Part shown: positions 24,600 to 32,015 of the stretch, piece after piece | Layout: each line of letters starts with the position of its first letter | Position numbering within the stretch: the first letter of the stretch is position 1 | Assembly: GCA_045592585.1 (NCBI GenBank) | Contig: JAZNVB010000026.1 | Span: 9,187 to 73,186, forward strand | Origin: SIG440 sp045592585 | GTDB taxonomy: Bacteria; Bacillota; Clostridia; Monoglobales; Monoglobaceae | DNA: 64,000 nucleotides | Direction of reading: 5' to 3' | Notes under the pieces: model-generated | The model's input: the letters and a program-made list of their open reading frames with translations, nothing else | Databases searched by the model: none | What the model was told of the DNA's origin: nothing | Made by a program: the position numbers and the translations under genes

Positions 24600-25884
24600 A
24601 TTGACAGAAAATAAGGCTCTTAAGGAAAGTATCCTTTCAGGCGTTCACGAAAGCGGGCTGCGGGTGTATATTATCCCCAAACAAGGTTTCAGCAAGTATT
24701 ATGCCATTTACGGCACCGAATACGGCTCAATTGATGATGTATTAAAGCTTCCTGAGGGCGAAATCAAGCTCCCTGACGGAATTGCACATTTTCTTGAACA
24801 CAAGCTTTTTGAAGAGGAAGACGGCAAGGATGCCTTTGAAAAGTTTGCGGCAACGGGCGGCAACAGTAACGCGTTTACGAGCTTTGATATGACGGCATAT
24901 CTGTTTTCCTGCACCGAGAATTTTTACGAAAATCTTGACATTCTTCTGGAATTTGTCAACAACCCCTATTTCACCGATGAAAATGTGGCCAAAGAGCAGG
25001 GAATTATCGGTCAGGAAATCAAGATGTATGACGACGACCCCAACTGGCGGCTGTTCTTCAATATGCTTCAGGGTATGTATCACAACAACCCTGTAAAGAC
25101 CGATATTGCAGGCACGGTTGAAAGCATCAGCAATATAAATCCTGAACTTCTGTACAAGTGCACAAAGGCATATTACAACCCGTCAAATATGATTTTGGTT
25201 ATGGTGGGCGATATCGACCCTGAAAAGGCGGTATCTTATATTGATAAATATGTAAGTCCCGAAAAAGATATGGGCAAGATTGAAAAACGGAAAGTTGACG
25301 AGCCTGATACAGTAGTTAATAAAATTGTTCGCCAGAAGTTAAGTGTTTCAAAGCCTCAGTTCCTTATTGGATTTAAGGAGAAGGAAGAAGGGGTTAAAGG
25401 CAGAGAACTGCAGCTTAAACAGATAAAAACCCAGATTTTAATGGAAGTTCTGTTTGGCAAAAGCAGTGAATTTTTCACCGAACTTTACGGCGAGGGCATT
25501 ATTGATGCAACATTCGGATATGATACCGAGCTTGAGGTTGGCTACGGCTTTTCGTCAATAAGCGGCGAAAGCTCAAAACCCGAAGAAGTTTATGAAAAAA
25601 CTCTTGAATATGTGGCAAAAATGGCGGCAAAGCCTCTCGATAAAGGAGCGGTTGATGTTGCAAAGCGAGTGCTTATCGGCAAGAATTTAAGACGGTTTAA
25701 CAGCGTTGAACGTCTGGGTAATGACTTTATCCGTTGCTTTATGAGTGGCATTAACCCCCTTGAATACAGCGACCTTGTTCAGCAGGTTACCATTGAGCAG
25801 ATTGAAGAAAGGTTAAAGGAGCACTTCGACACAGAATCTTGTGTACTTTCTATAATTGAACCTTTGGACGGTGAAGACAAATGA
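24589..25884 (+). CDS. yfmH: YfmH-like M16 metallopeptidase
   Basis: A 431-residue M16 zinc peptidase with the inverted zinc motif HFLEH (in IAHFLEHKLF) near residue 67 and a downstream Glu in the EQGIIGQEIKMYDDDP segment, which is the usual third ligand region. It forms the active half of the pair with the upstream YfmF-like protein. The stop overlaps the lgt start by 4 bases, so the three genes are translationally coupled. Confidence 0.92.
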   Translation: MKFELTENKALKESILSGVHESGLRVYIIPKQGFSKYYAIYGTEYGSIDDVLKLPEGEIKLPDGIAHFLEHKLFEEEDGKDAFEKFAATGGNSNAFTSFDMTAYLFSCTENFYENLDILLEFVNNPYFTDENVAKEQGIIGQEIKMYDDDPNWRLFFNMLQGMYHNNPVKTDIAGTVESISNINPELLYKCTKAYYNPSNMILVMVGDIDPEKAVSYIDKYVSPEKDMGKIEKRKVDEPDTVVNKIVRQKLSVSKPQFLIGFKEKEEGVKGRELQLKQIKTQILMEVLFGKSSEFFTELYGEGIIDATFGYDTELEVGYGFSSISGESSKPEEVYEKTLEYVAKMAAKPLDKGAVDVAKRVLIGKNLRRFNSVERLGNDFIRCFMSGINPLEYSDLVQQVTIEQIEERLKEHFDTESCVLSIIEPLDGEDK

Positions 25885-26684
25885 TAAATACTATATCTTT
25901 TCCTAACCTTGGCTGGGAGTTTACGATAAGCCGCACAGCCTTTGAAATTTTCGGAACGCCCGTATATTTTTACGGGCTTCTGATTGGCATGGGTTTGTTA
26001 CTTGCGGTTGTATATGGCTTGTATGAAACAAAGCGGGTTGGTATAGACCACGACGATATGTTTAATATGCTGCTTATTGCTCTGCCTGTTTCAATTATTT
26101 GTGCCCGACTTTATTATGTAATTTTTCAGTGGGATTACTACAAGAATAATCTGTTGGAGATTTTAAACATTCGTGGCGGCGGAATTGCCATATACGGCGC
26201 GGTAATTGGTGCGGCAATAGTGGTTTTTACATATTGTATTATAAAAAAACTCAGTATTGCCAAGTGTCTTGATGTTTTGTCCATTGGTTTGCTTATTGGT
26301 CAGGCAATTGGCAGATGGGGCAATTTTGTCAACGGCGAGGCATTCGGCTCGCAAACCAACCTTCCCTGGGCTATGACAATTGTTCAGGATGGTTTATTGA
26401 TTGCACAAAAGGTTCACCCAACATTTTTATATGAGTCTTTGTGGAACGTTTTGGGTATTGTTTTGCTGTGGCTTTACCGCAAGCACAAGAAGTTTGAAGG
26501 CGAACTGATTTGCGGATATATGATATGGTACGGCTTGGGAAGAATGATGATTGAGGGACTTCGGACCGATTCGTTAATGCTTGGTAATTTCCGTGTTTCA
26601 CAGCTTCTTTCGGTAATTCTGGTTATTGCGGGAATTGTAATTGTAATTTTAAAAAGAAAATCTGCAAAAACACTTGACAAATAG
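25881..26684 (+). CDS. lgt: Prolipoprotein diacylglyceryl transferase
   Basis: Membrane enzyme that attaches diacylglycerol to the lipobox cysteine of prelipoproteins. 267 residues, seven membrane segments, and the Lgt signature GRWGNFVNGEAFG with Arg and Asn essential residues. The N-terminal FGTPVYFYGLLIGMGLL and HPTFLYESLWN are also conserved. The window encodes at least one likely substrate, the PepSY lipoprotein at 48618. The 3' end contains the promoter of the following operon. Confidence 0.95.
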   Translation: MINTISFPNLGWEFTISRTAFEIFGTPVYFYGLLIGMGLLLAVVYGLYETKRVGIDHDDMFNMLLIALPVSIICARLYYVIFQWDYYKNNLLEILNIRGGGIAIYGAVIGAAIVVFTYCIIKKLSIAKCLDVLSIGLLIGQAIGRWGNFVNGEAFGSQTNLPWAMTIVQDGLLIAQKVHPTFLYESLWNVLGIVLLWLYRKHKKFEGELICGYMIWYGLGRMMIEGLRTDSLMLGNFRVSQLLSVILVIAGIVIVILKRKSAKTLDK

Positions 26685-26702
26685 AAATTTTTGAGTTACA
26701 AT
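26674..26702 (+). promoter_or_regulatory. Sigma-A promoter of the ylxM-ffh-rpsP operon
   Basis: TTGACA (26674-26679), 17-base spacer, TACAAT (26697-26702), beginning inside the last codons of lgt. Confidence 0.85.
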
Positions 26703-26756
26703 AGCTGAGGTGTAAAGTTAGATTGCTTTACAGCAAGGGATAAAGGAGTGGAAATT

Positions 26757-27128
26757 ATGGAAAAAAACGTTGAAATTTCTCTTCTTTTGAGTTTTTACAA
26801 AAATATGCTTACAAATAGGCAGGCAGACACCGTTGAACTATATTACAACGAGGATTTGTCGCTTTCAGAGGTGGGTGCCGAGCTTGGGATAAGCCGTCAG
26901 GGTGTTCGTGACAACCTGAAACGTGCCGAGGCGATTCTTTATGATGTTGAGTCAAAGCTGGGGCTGGCTGCAAGGTTTATTGAAATTAAATCAAAGCTTG
27001 GCGAGATTGATGATATTATTGCCGAGATTGAAAAGTCACCCGAGGCAAGGCTGCTTCCTGTAAGCATAAAAAAACAGATAAACCAGATTCTTACAATTGT
27101 TGCAGGAATTAACGATTTAGAGGAATAG
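26757..27128 (+). CDS. ylxM: YlxM, helix-turn-helix partner of Ffh
   Basis: A 123-residue UPF0122 protein with a sigma-70 region 4-like helix-turn-helix (YYNEDLSLSEVGAELGISRQGVRDNLKRAE). In Firmicutes it is almost always found before ffh and affects signal recognition particle function. ATG 26757 has GGAG 8 bases upstream; the GTG at 26748 is too close to the SD. Twenty-two bases separate the stop from the ffh region. Confidence 0.92.
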   Translation: MEKNVEISLLLSFYKNMLTNRQADTVELYYNEDLSLSEVGAELGISRQGVRDNLKRAEAILYDVESKLGLAARFIEIKSKLGEIDDIIAEIEKSPEARLLPVSIKKQINQILTIVAGINDLEE

Positions 27129-27159
27129 TGATACATATTTTGATGAAGGAGTGAGGCGT

Positions 27160-28521
27160 ATGGCATTTGAAAGTCTTGCAGATAAACTGCAAAACGCATT
27201 CAAAAAACTGCGTGGCAAGGGCAAAGTTTCGGCAGCCGATTTAAAAGAAGCCATGCGTGAGGTTAAACTGGCACTCCTTGAGGCCGATGTCAATTTCAAA
27301 GTTGTTAAAAACTTTATAAACACCGTAACTGAACGTGCATCAGGTGCCGAGGTTATGGAATCTCTTACCCCCGCACAGCAGGTTATAAAAATTGTTAACG
27401 AAGAGCTTGTTGCTCTTATGGGTACAGAAGAACAGAAAATTAAAATTTCTTCCAGGCCCCCCACGGTTATTATGATGACAGGTTTGCAGGGTGCAGGTAA
27501 AACAACCACCGCCGCAAAGCTTGGCGGACTTTTGAAGAAACAGGGCAAACGCCCCTTGCTTTGTGCCTGCGACGTTTACCGTCCTGCGGCAGTTAAGCAG
27601 CTTCAGGTTGTGGGCTCTCAGCTTGACCTTCCGGTGTTTGCAATTGAAGGCAACACCAATCCTGTTGAAATTGCCGAAAAAGCTCTGCAGCATGCAAAGC
27701 TTCATTCCAATGATATTCTTATTGTGGATACAGCAGGACGTCTTCACATTGACGAAGAGCTGATGAATGAACTTAAAAACATCAAGGCAAAGATAGACCC
27801 CACAGAAATTCTTCTTGTGGTTGACGCAATGACAGGTCAGGATGCGGTGAATGTTGCCGAGGCCTTTAATAATGATTTGGAAATTGACGGTGTTGTCCTT
27901 ACCAAGCTGGACGGCGACACCCGTGGCGGTGCGGCACTTTCTGTTCGCGCGGTTACAAACAAGCCTATCAAGTTCTGCGGTATGGGCGAAAAGCTTACCG
28001 ACCTTGAGGTGTTCCATCCTCAAAGAATGGCGTCAAGAATTTTGGGCATGGGCGATATGCTCAGTCTTATTGAAAAGGCTGAACAGGCTCTTGACGAAAA
28101 AAAGGCTCTTGAACTTGAGCAGAAGATGCGCAGCAACACATTTACATTTGCTGATTTCCTTGACCAGATGGAACAAATGAAAAAAATGGGACCTCTGGAA
28201 CAACTTATCGGGATGATTCCCGGTATGAATACAGCACAACTTAAGGATGTGCAGATTGACGAGAAAAAGATGCTTCATACCGAGGCGATAATCAAGTCAA
28301 TGACAATCGGCGAAAGGGAAAATCGTGACAAGCTCACACCAAAACGCCGTGAGAGAATTGCAAAAGGCAGCGGTACCACCGTTGCTGATGTGAATGCGCT
28401 TGTCAAGCAGTTTGAACAGATGCAAAAAATGATGAAGATGATGTCCGGCGGCGGATTTGGAAAGAAAATGAAGCATTTGGGTAAAATGGGCAAGATGGGA
28501 AAAATGAAGTTTCCCTTCTGA
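27160..28521 (+). CDS. ffh: Signal recognition particle protein Ffh
   Basis: SRP54 GTPase that binds 4.5S/scRNA and signal peptides. 453 residues: N-domain helices, G-domain with TGLQGAGKTTTAAKLGG, VDTAGRLHID, TKLDGDTRGGAAL, and a methionine-rich M-domain (MEQMKKMGPLEQLIGMIPGM) with the RNA-binding ERIAKGSGTTVADVN motif. ATG 27160 has AAGGAG 8 bases upstream. It is followed after 52 bases by rpsP. Confidence 0.97.
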   Translation: MAFESLADKLQNAFKKLRGKGKVSAADLKEAMREVKLALLEADVNFKVVKNFINTVTERASGAEVMESLTPAQQVIKIVNEELVALMGTEEQKIKISSRPPTVIMMTGLQGAGKTTTAAKLGGLLKKQGKRPLLCACDVYRPAAVKQLQVVGSQLDLPVFAIEGNTNPVEIAEKALQHAKLHSNDILIVDTAGRLHIDEELMNELKNIKAKIDPTEILLVVDAMTGQDAVNVAEAFNNDLEIDGVVLTKLDGDTRGGAALSVRAVTNKPIKFCGMGEKLTDLEVFHPQRMASRILGMGDMLSLIEKAEQALDEKKALELEQKMRSNTFTFADFLDQMEQMKKMGPLEQLIGMIPGMNTAQLKDVQIDEKKMLHTEAIIKSMTIGERENRDKLTPKRRERIAKGSGTTVADVNALVKQFEQMQKMMKMMSGGGFGKKMKHLGKMGKMGKMKFPF

Positions 28522-28573
28522 TTTAACTAAAGAAAATTATTAAATTATATATATTTTTTGGAGGTAATTTATT

Positions 28574-28816
28574 ATGGCAGTAAAAATTCGTTTAAGAAGA
28601 ATGGGTTCTAAGAAGGCTCCTTTCTACAGAGTGGTAGTAGCAGATTCAAGATACCCCAGAGACGGCAGATTTATCGAACAGGTTGGAACATACAATCCTA
28701 TGACAAAGCCTGCAGCAGTTGATTTTGATGCTGAAAAGGTTGCAAAGTGGATTGGTAATGGTGCTCAGCCCACAGATACAGTTAAGCGTCTTCTTAAAGA
28801 AAAGGGCATTATCTAA
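28574..28816 (+). CDS. rpsP: 30S ribosomal protein S16
   Basis: An 80-residue S16 with RLRRMGSKKAPFYRVVVADSR, the family signature, and GTYNPM. SD GGAGGTAATTTATT precedes the ATG. Conserved gene order ffh-rpsP-khpA is kept. Confidence 0.97.
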   Translation: MAVKIRLRRMGSKKAPFYRVVVADSRYPRDGRFIEQVGTYNPMTKPAAVDFDAEKVAKWIGNGAQPTDTVKRLLKEKGII

Positions 28817-28832
28817 TTTTAAATGATATTGA

Positions 28833-28880
28833 GGTCGGCTCGTACCCTTTAACAGTAAGGGTATGGGCAGGCTATTGACC
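28833..28880 (+). promoter_or_regulatory. Small structured leader between rpsP and khpA
   Basis: GGTC (28833-28836) and GACC (28877-28880) enclose a 7-bp hairpin TACCCTT (28843-28849) with AAGGGTA (28857-28863). The khpA SD follows 7 bases later. Could be a processing site or local expression control; not assigned to a known family. Confidence 0.35.
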
Positions 28881-28900
28881 CGGATTTTGGAGGAAAAGAA

Positions 28901-29128
28901 ATGAAAGAGCTTTTGGAATTTATTGCAAAATCAATGGTTTCAGAGCCTGATGCAGTTTCGATTGAAGAAAATGTTCAGGAAAACTCGGTTGTTTTGACCT
29001 TGCACGTTGCCGAAGGCGATATGGGTAAGGTTATCGGCAAGCAGGGAAGAATAGCAAAGGCTATCCGCACTGTTGTTAAGGCGGCTGCAAGCCACGAAAA
29101 CAAAAAAGTTACGGTTGATATTGTGTAA
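28901..29128 (+). CDS. khpA: KH-domain RNA-binding protein KhpA (YlqC)
   Basis: A 75-residue KH protein; GKVIGKQGRIAKAIRTVVKAAA carries the GxxG loop that binds RNA. KhpA works with KhpB/Jag in cell envelope and sRNA control in Firmicutes. SD TGGAGGAAAAGAA. Between it and rimM lie 436 bases filled by two tandem structured repeats, unusual for this normally compact block. Confidence 0.94.
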   Translation: MKELLEFIAKSMVSEPDAVSIEENVQENSVVLTLHVAEGDMGKVIGKQGRIAKAIRTVVKAAASHENKKVTVDIV

Positions 29129-29143
29129 CATTAAAGGTAAGAT

Positions 29144-29169
29144 AGACTGTATCGCAACCGGTACAGTCT
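29144..29169 (+). terminator. Hairpin after khpA
   Basis: AGACTGTA (29144-29151) with TACAGTCT (29162-29169), then TTTACTTGCTTTTA. Weak terminator or attenuator upstream of the rimM repeats. Confidence 0.45.
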
Positions 29170-29207
29170 TTACTTGCTTTTATAGATAGGTTTTAATTGA
29201 GGAATTT

Positions 29208-29383
29208 AACGTGAAAGTTCCTTTCACGTTAAGCCTCCGGCGGATTTGATTGCCCGTGTGAGATTTTCCTCGCGTTTGCTCGGAAACACACATGGGCGTA
29301 AAAATCTCTTATCATTCCTTGCCATGCGGATAAGAGATATTTAATTCCTATTTGTGCCGACGTATGGCGGCGGAATGGAGATT
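29208..29383 (+). repeat. Structured SD-carrying repeat, copy C1 (rimM leader, first of tandem pair)
   Basis: Preceded by GAGGAATTT. P1: AACGTGAAAG (29208-29217) with CTTTCACGTT (29221-29230), perfect. P2: GCCCGTGTG (29252-29260) with CACACATGGGC (29287-29297), changed at both arms relative to the A copies. P3: 29305-29313 with 29329-29337. Pseudoknot: GCCATGCG (29321-29328) with CGTATGGC (29361-29368), one G-U. Ends GGAGATT at the junction with C2. Confidence 0.88.
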
Positions 29384-29564
29384 AACGTGAAAGTTCCTTT
29401 CCCGTTAAGCCTCCGGCGGATTTGATTGCCCGTGTGAGATTTTCCTCGCGTTTGCTCGGAAACACACATAGGCGTAAAAATCTCTTATCATTCCTTGCCA
29501 TACGGATAAGAGATATTTAAGTCCTATTTGTGCCGACGTATGGCGGCGGAATGGAGATTTTTAT
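29384..29564 (+). repeat. Structured SD-carrying repeat, copy C2 (directly before rimM)
   Basis: Close copy of C1. P1: 29384-29393 with a ten-base partner carrying one mismatch. P3: TCTCTTATC (29481-29489) with GATAAGAGA (29505-29513). Pseudoknot: GCCATACG (29497-29504) with CGTATGGC (29537-29544), 8 bp. Anti-SD: AAAAATCTC (29476-29484) with GAGATTTTT (29554-29562), covering the SD used by rimM ATG 29565. Confidence 0.9.
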
Positions 29565-30062
29565 ATGAAAAATAATCTTGAAATTGGACAAATAGTGAAT
29601 ACCCACGGTCTTCGGGGCGACCTTAAGGTTATGCCATGGTGCGACGATCCCGAAATTTTTGACGAGCTGGCGTATGTTATTATAGATGGCGAAGAATATG
29701 ATATCGAAAAATCCCGGATGCAAAAGAATATGGTTCTTCTGAAACTTGCAGGGATAGACCATATCAATGAAGCCGAGAAATACCGCAACAAGGTGCTTAC
29801 CATTCCCCGTGAGGAATTGGGTGAACTTCCTGAGGGCACCTATTACATCTGCGACCTTCTGGGTTGCGGTGTAACAACAGATCAGGGCAGAGAATTGGGC
29901 AAAATTTGTGATATAATCAAGACGGGCAGCAATGATGTTTATGTGGTTGAGGATGATGCCGGCAATCAGGTGCTAATCCCTGTAATTGATGAAGTTGTTT
30001 TGTCTGTTGACATTGATGAAAAGAAAATTGTTATTAAGCCCTTAAAAGGATTGATTGACTGA
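29565..30062 (+). CDS. rimM: 16S rRNA maturation factor RimM
   Basis: A 165-residue ribosome assembly factor for the 30S head. The N-terminal NTHGLRGDLKVMPWCDDPE and the C-terminal PRC-barrel VYVVEDDAGNQVLIPVIDEVV with IVIKPLKGL are typical. Its SD (GGAG, 29553-29556) is supplied by the upstream repeat. The stop overlaps the trmD start (TGATG). Confidence 0.96.
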   Translation: MKNNLEIGQIVNTHGLRGDLKVMPWCDDPEIFDELAYVIIDGEEYDIEKSRMQKNMVLLKLAGIDHINEAEKYRNKVLTIPREELGELPEGTYYICDLLGCGVTTDQGRELGKICDIIKTGSNDVYVVEDDAGNQVLIPVIDEVVLSVDIDEKKIVIKPLKGLID

Positions 30063-30805
30063 TGGCTGAATTGCGAGTTGATATTTTAACACTGTTTCCA
30101 GAAATGTTTGATGCAGTTTTAAATAATTCCATAATCGGCAGAGCTGTGGAAAACGGTATCTTGGAGATAAACTGTGTGCAAATAAGGGATTTTGCCTTTA
30201 ACAAGCACAGGCAGGTTGATGATTACCCCTACGGCGGCGGTCAGGGAATGGTTATGCAGGCAGAACCCATTTACCTTGCATATATGAGCGTTTGTGAAGG
30301 GCTTGACCATAAACCTTTGACTATTTATATGTCGCCTCAGGGCAAAACCTTCAGACAGTCAACTGCAAAAAAACTGGCAAAGAAAAAGCATATGGTGATT
30401 CTTTGCGGTCATTACGAGGGCGTTGACCAGAGAATACTTGACGAAATAGTAGACGTCGAAATTTCAATGGGCGATTTTGTGCTTACCGGCGGCGAGATTG
30501 CTGCTATGGCGGTGGTTGATGCAACTGCAAGAATGATTCCCGGGGTGCTTGCCTGCGAGGAAGCCTTTGCGGATGAATCGCATTTTTCGGGGCTGCTTGA
30601 ATATCCACAGTATACCCGCCCGGCAGAGTGGCACGGCAAGACGGTGCCTGAGGTGCTGATGAATGGCAATCACAAGCTGATACAGGATTGGAAACGCAGA
30701 GCCGCTATTGAAAATACTTACCGCAAACGTCGGGGAATGCTGTCAAAGGCAAACCTTGACAAGAAGGATATGAAAATATTGCAACAAATTAAAGAACAAC
30801 AGTGA
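30062..30805 (+). CDS. trmD: tRNA (guanine-37-N1)-methyltransferase TrmD
   Basis: SPOUT methyltransferase that makes m1G37 in tRNA. 247 residues; deep-knot motifs LCGHYEGVDQRILDEIVDVEISMGDFVLTGGE (in part shown by GHYEGVDQR and GDFVLTGGE) and the C-terminal YTRPAEWHGKTVPEVLMNGNH. Overlaps rimM by one base. rplS, which usually follows in Firmicutes, is absent here. Confidence 0.97.
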   Translation: MAELRVDILTLFPEMFDAVLNNSIIGRAVENGILEINCVQIRDFAFNKHRQVDDYPYGGGQGMVMQAEPIYLAYMSVCEGLDHKPLTIYMSPQGKTFRQSTAKKLAKKKHMVILCGHYEGVDQRILDEIVDVEISMGDFVLTGGEIAAMAVVDATARMIPGVLACEEAFADESHFSGLLEYPQYTRPAEWHGKTVPEVLMNGNHKLIQDWKRRAAIENTYRKRRGMLSKANLDKKDMKILQQIKEQQ

Positions 30806-30833
30806 GTATTTTGCTGAAAATTTTAATAATTTG

Positions 30834-30862
30834 TTGTTTTTTGATAAATATTATGTTATAAT
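30834..30862 (+). promoter_or_regulatory. Promoter of AEC transporter gene
   Basis: TTGTTT (30834-30839), 17-base spacer, TATAAT (30857-30862). Confidence 0.65.
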
Positions 30863-30901
30863 AAATTGTTAAGATTGATTTGGACAGACAAGGAGCTTTA
30901 T

Positions 30902-31870
30902 ATGGACATTTTTTTTCTTACACTTAAGCAGATGGTGATGATGTTTCTATTTATTCTTGCGGGATTTGTCCTCAGAAAAAAGATGATATTGGCTGACAAT
31001 GCAGGGACTATAATGGCAAGGCTGGAAACTTATATTTTCACTCCGGCTCTTTCACTTTTCACCATGATTACAAAGTGCAATGTCAGGACTTTTGCAGAAA
31101 ATTACACACTGATATTGTGGGGATTTGTAATTGTAATTGCAGCAATTGCACTTGCATATCCATTATCTGCAATGTTTGTAAGAAAATCTCACCAAACCCC
31201 GGAGAAGATGTACCGGAGAAATATATATAAATATGCAATGACCTTTGGCAATTATGGATTTATGGGAAATTTCCTCATTCTTGGAGTATGGGGAAATGAA
31301 ATGTTTTATAAGTATTCTATGTTTGTTTTCCTTGTTGGAATTTTATGCAGCAGTTGGGGCTTATACATACTTATCCCTAAAGACCATAATGCAGGTCTTG
31401 CGGCAAATCTGAAAAAAGGTCTTTTAACACCGCCTATACTGGCTCTTGTTTGCGGTATGGCAATTGGTCTTGCGGGGCTGAGTAAATATATTCCGGATTT
31501 TGTAATAACAGCCTTTGATAATGCAGGAAAGTGCCAGGGCCCTGTTGCAATGTTGCTTGCCGGCTTTGTAATCGGCGGCTATGACCTGAAAAAGCTCTTA
31601 TTTAATAAAAAGGTATATGCGGCATCGCTTTTGAGGCTTATAATTATACCCGCAGTTATGATGCTGGTGCTGAAAGTTCTTGGCACAAGTGATGAAATTA
31701 TGACTCTTGCGTTGATTTGTTTTGCGACACCTCTTGGTCTTAACACCATAGTTTATCCCGCAGCATACGGAGGGGAAACACAAACCGGTGCATCTATGAC
31801 AATGATTTCGACCACCCTTTCGTTAATTACATTGCCGTTGATGTATCTGGTATTTATTGTATGGTTATAA
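30902..31870 (+). CDS. AEC family transporter (auxin efflux carrier-like)
   Basis: A 322-residue membrane protein with about ten hydrophobic segments. Family features are LFILAGFVLRKK at the start, a TFGNYGFMGN segment in the middle and ATPLGLNTIVYPAAYGG near the C-terminus. AEC proteins move organic acids such as malate or malonate. ATG 30902 has GGAG 6 bases upstream, better than the upstream in-frame start. Monocistronic with its own promoter. Confidence 0.88.
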   Translation: MDIFFLTLKQMVMMFLFILAGFVLRKKMILADNAGTIMARLETYIFTPALSLFTMITKCNVRTFAENYTLILWGFVIVIAAIALAYPLSAMFVRKSHQTPEKMYRRNIYKYAMTFGNYGFMGNFLILGVWGNEMFYKYSMFVFLVGILCSSWGLYILIPKDHNAGLAANLKKGLLTPPILALVCGMAIGLAGLSKYIPDFVITAFDNAGKCQGPVAMLLAGFVIGGYDLKKLLFNKKVYAASLLRLIIIPAVMMLVLKVLGTSDEIMTLALICFATPLGLNTIVYPAAYGGETQTGASMTMISTTLSLITLPLMYLVFIVWL

Positions 31871-31905
31871 AAAAGTGTTTTGATTAAAGCACATCAACTC
31901 CCCTG

Positions 31906-31923
31906 CCCCTCACTCTTGAGGGG
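31906..31923 (+). other. GC-rich hairpin downstream of AEC gene
   Basis: CCCCTC and GAGGGG around ACTCTT in the 145-base gap; no T-run follows, so terminator function is uncertain. The rest of the gap holds the imperfect hairpin AATCGGAACGATT and the SD of the next gene. Confidence 0.3.
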
Positions 31924-32015
31924 ATTAAGGTACACTTTATTTGTAATATAGGAAATTACGGAAATCGGAACGATTTAGTCGTTTTATATATTAAAGAAAA
32001 ACGGAGGAAAATTTG

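Noticed and set aside
31906..31923. Calling the CCCCTC/GAGGGG hairpin a terminator
   Set aside because: No T-run follows on either strand; kept only as a hairpin.
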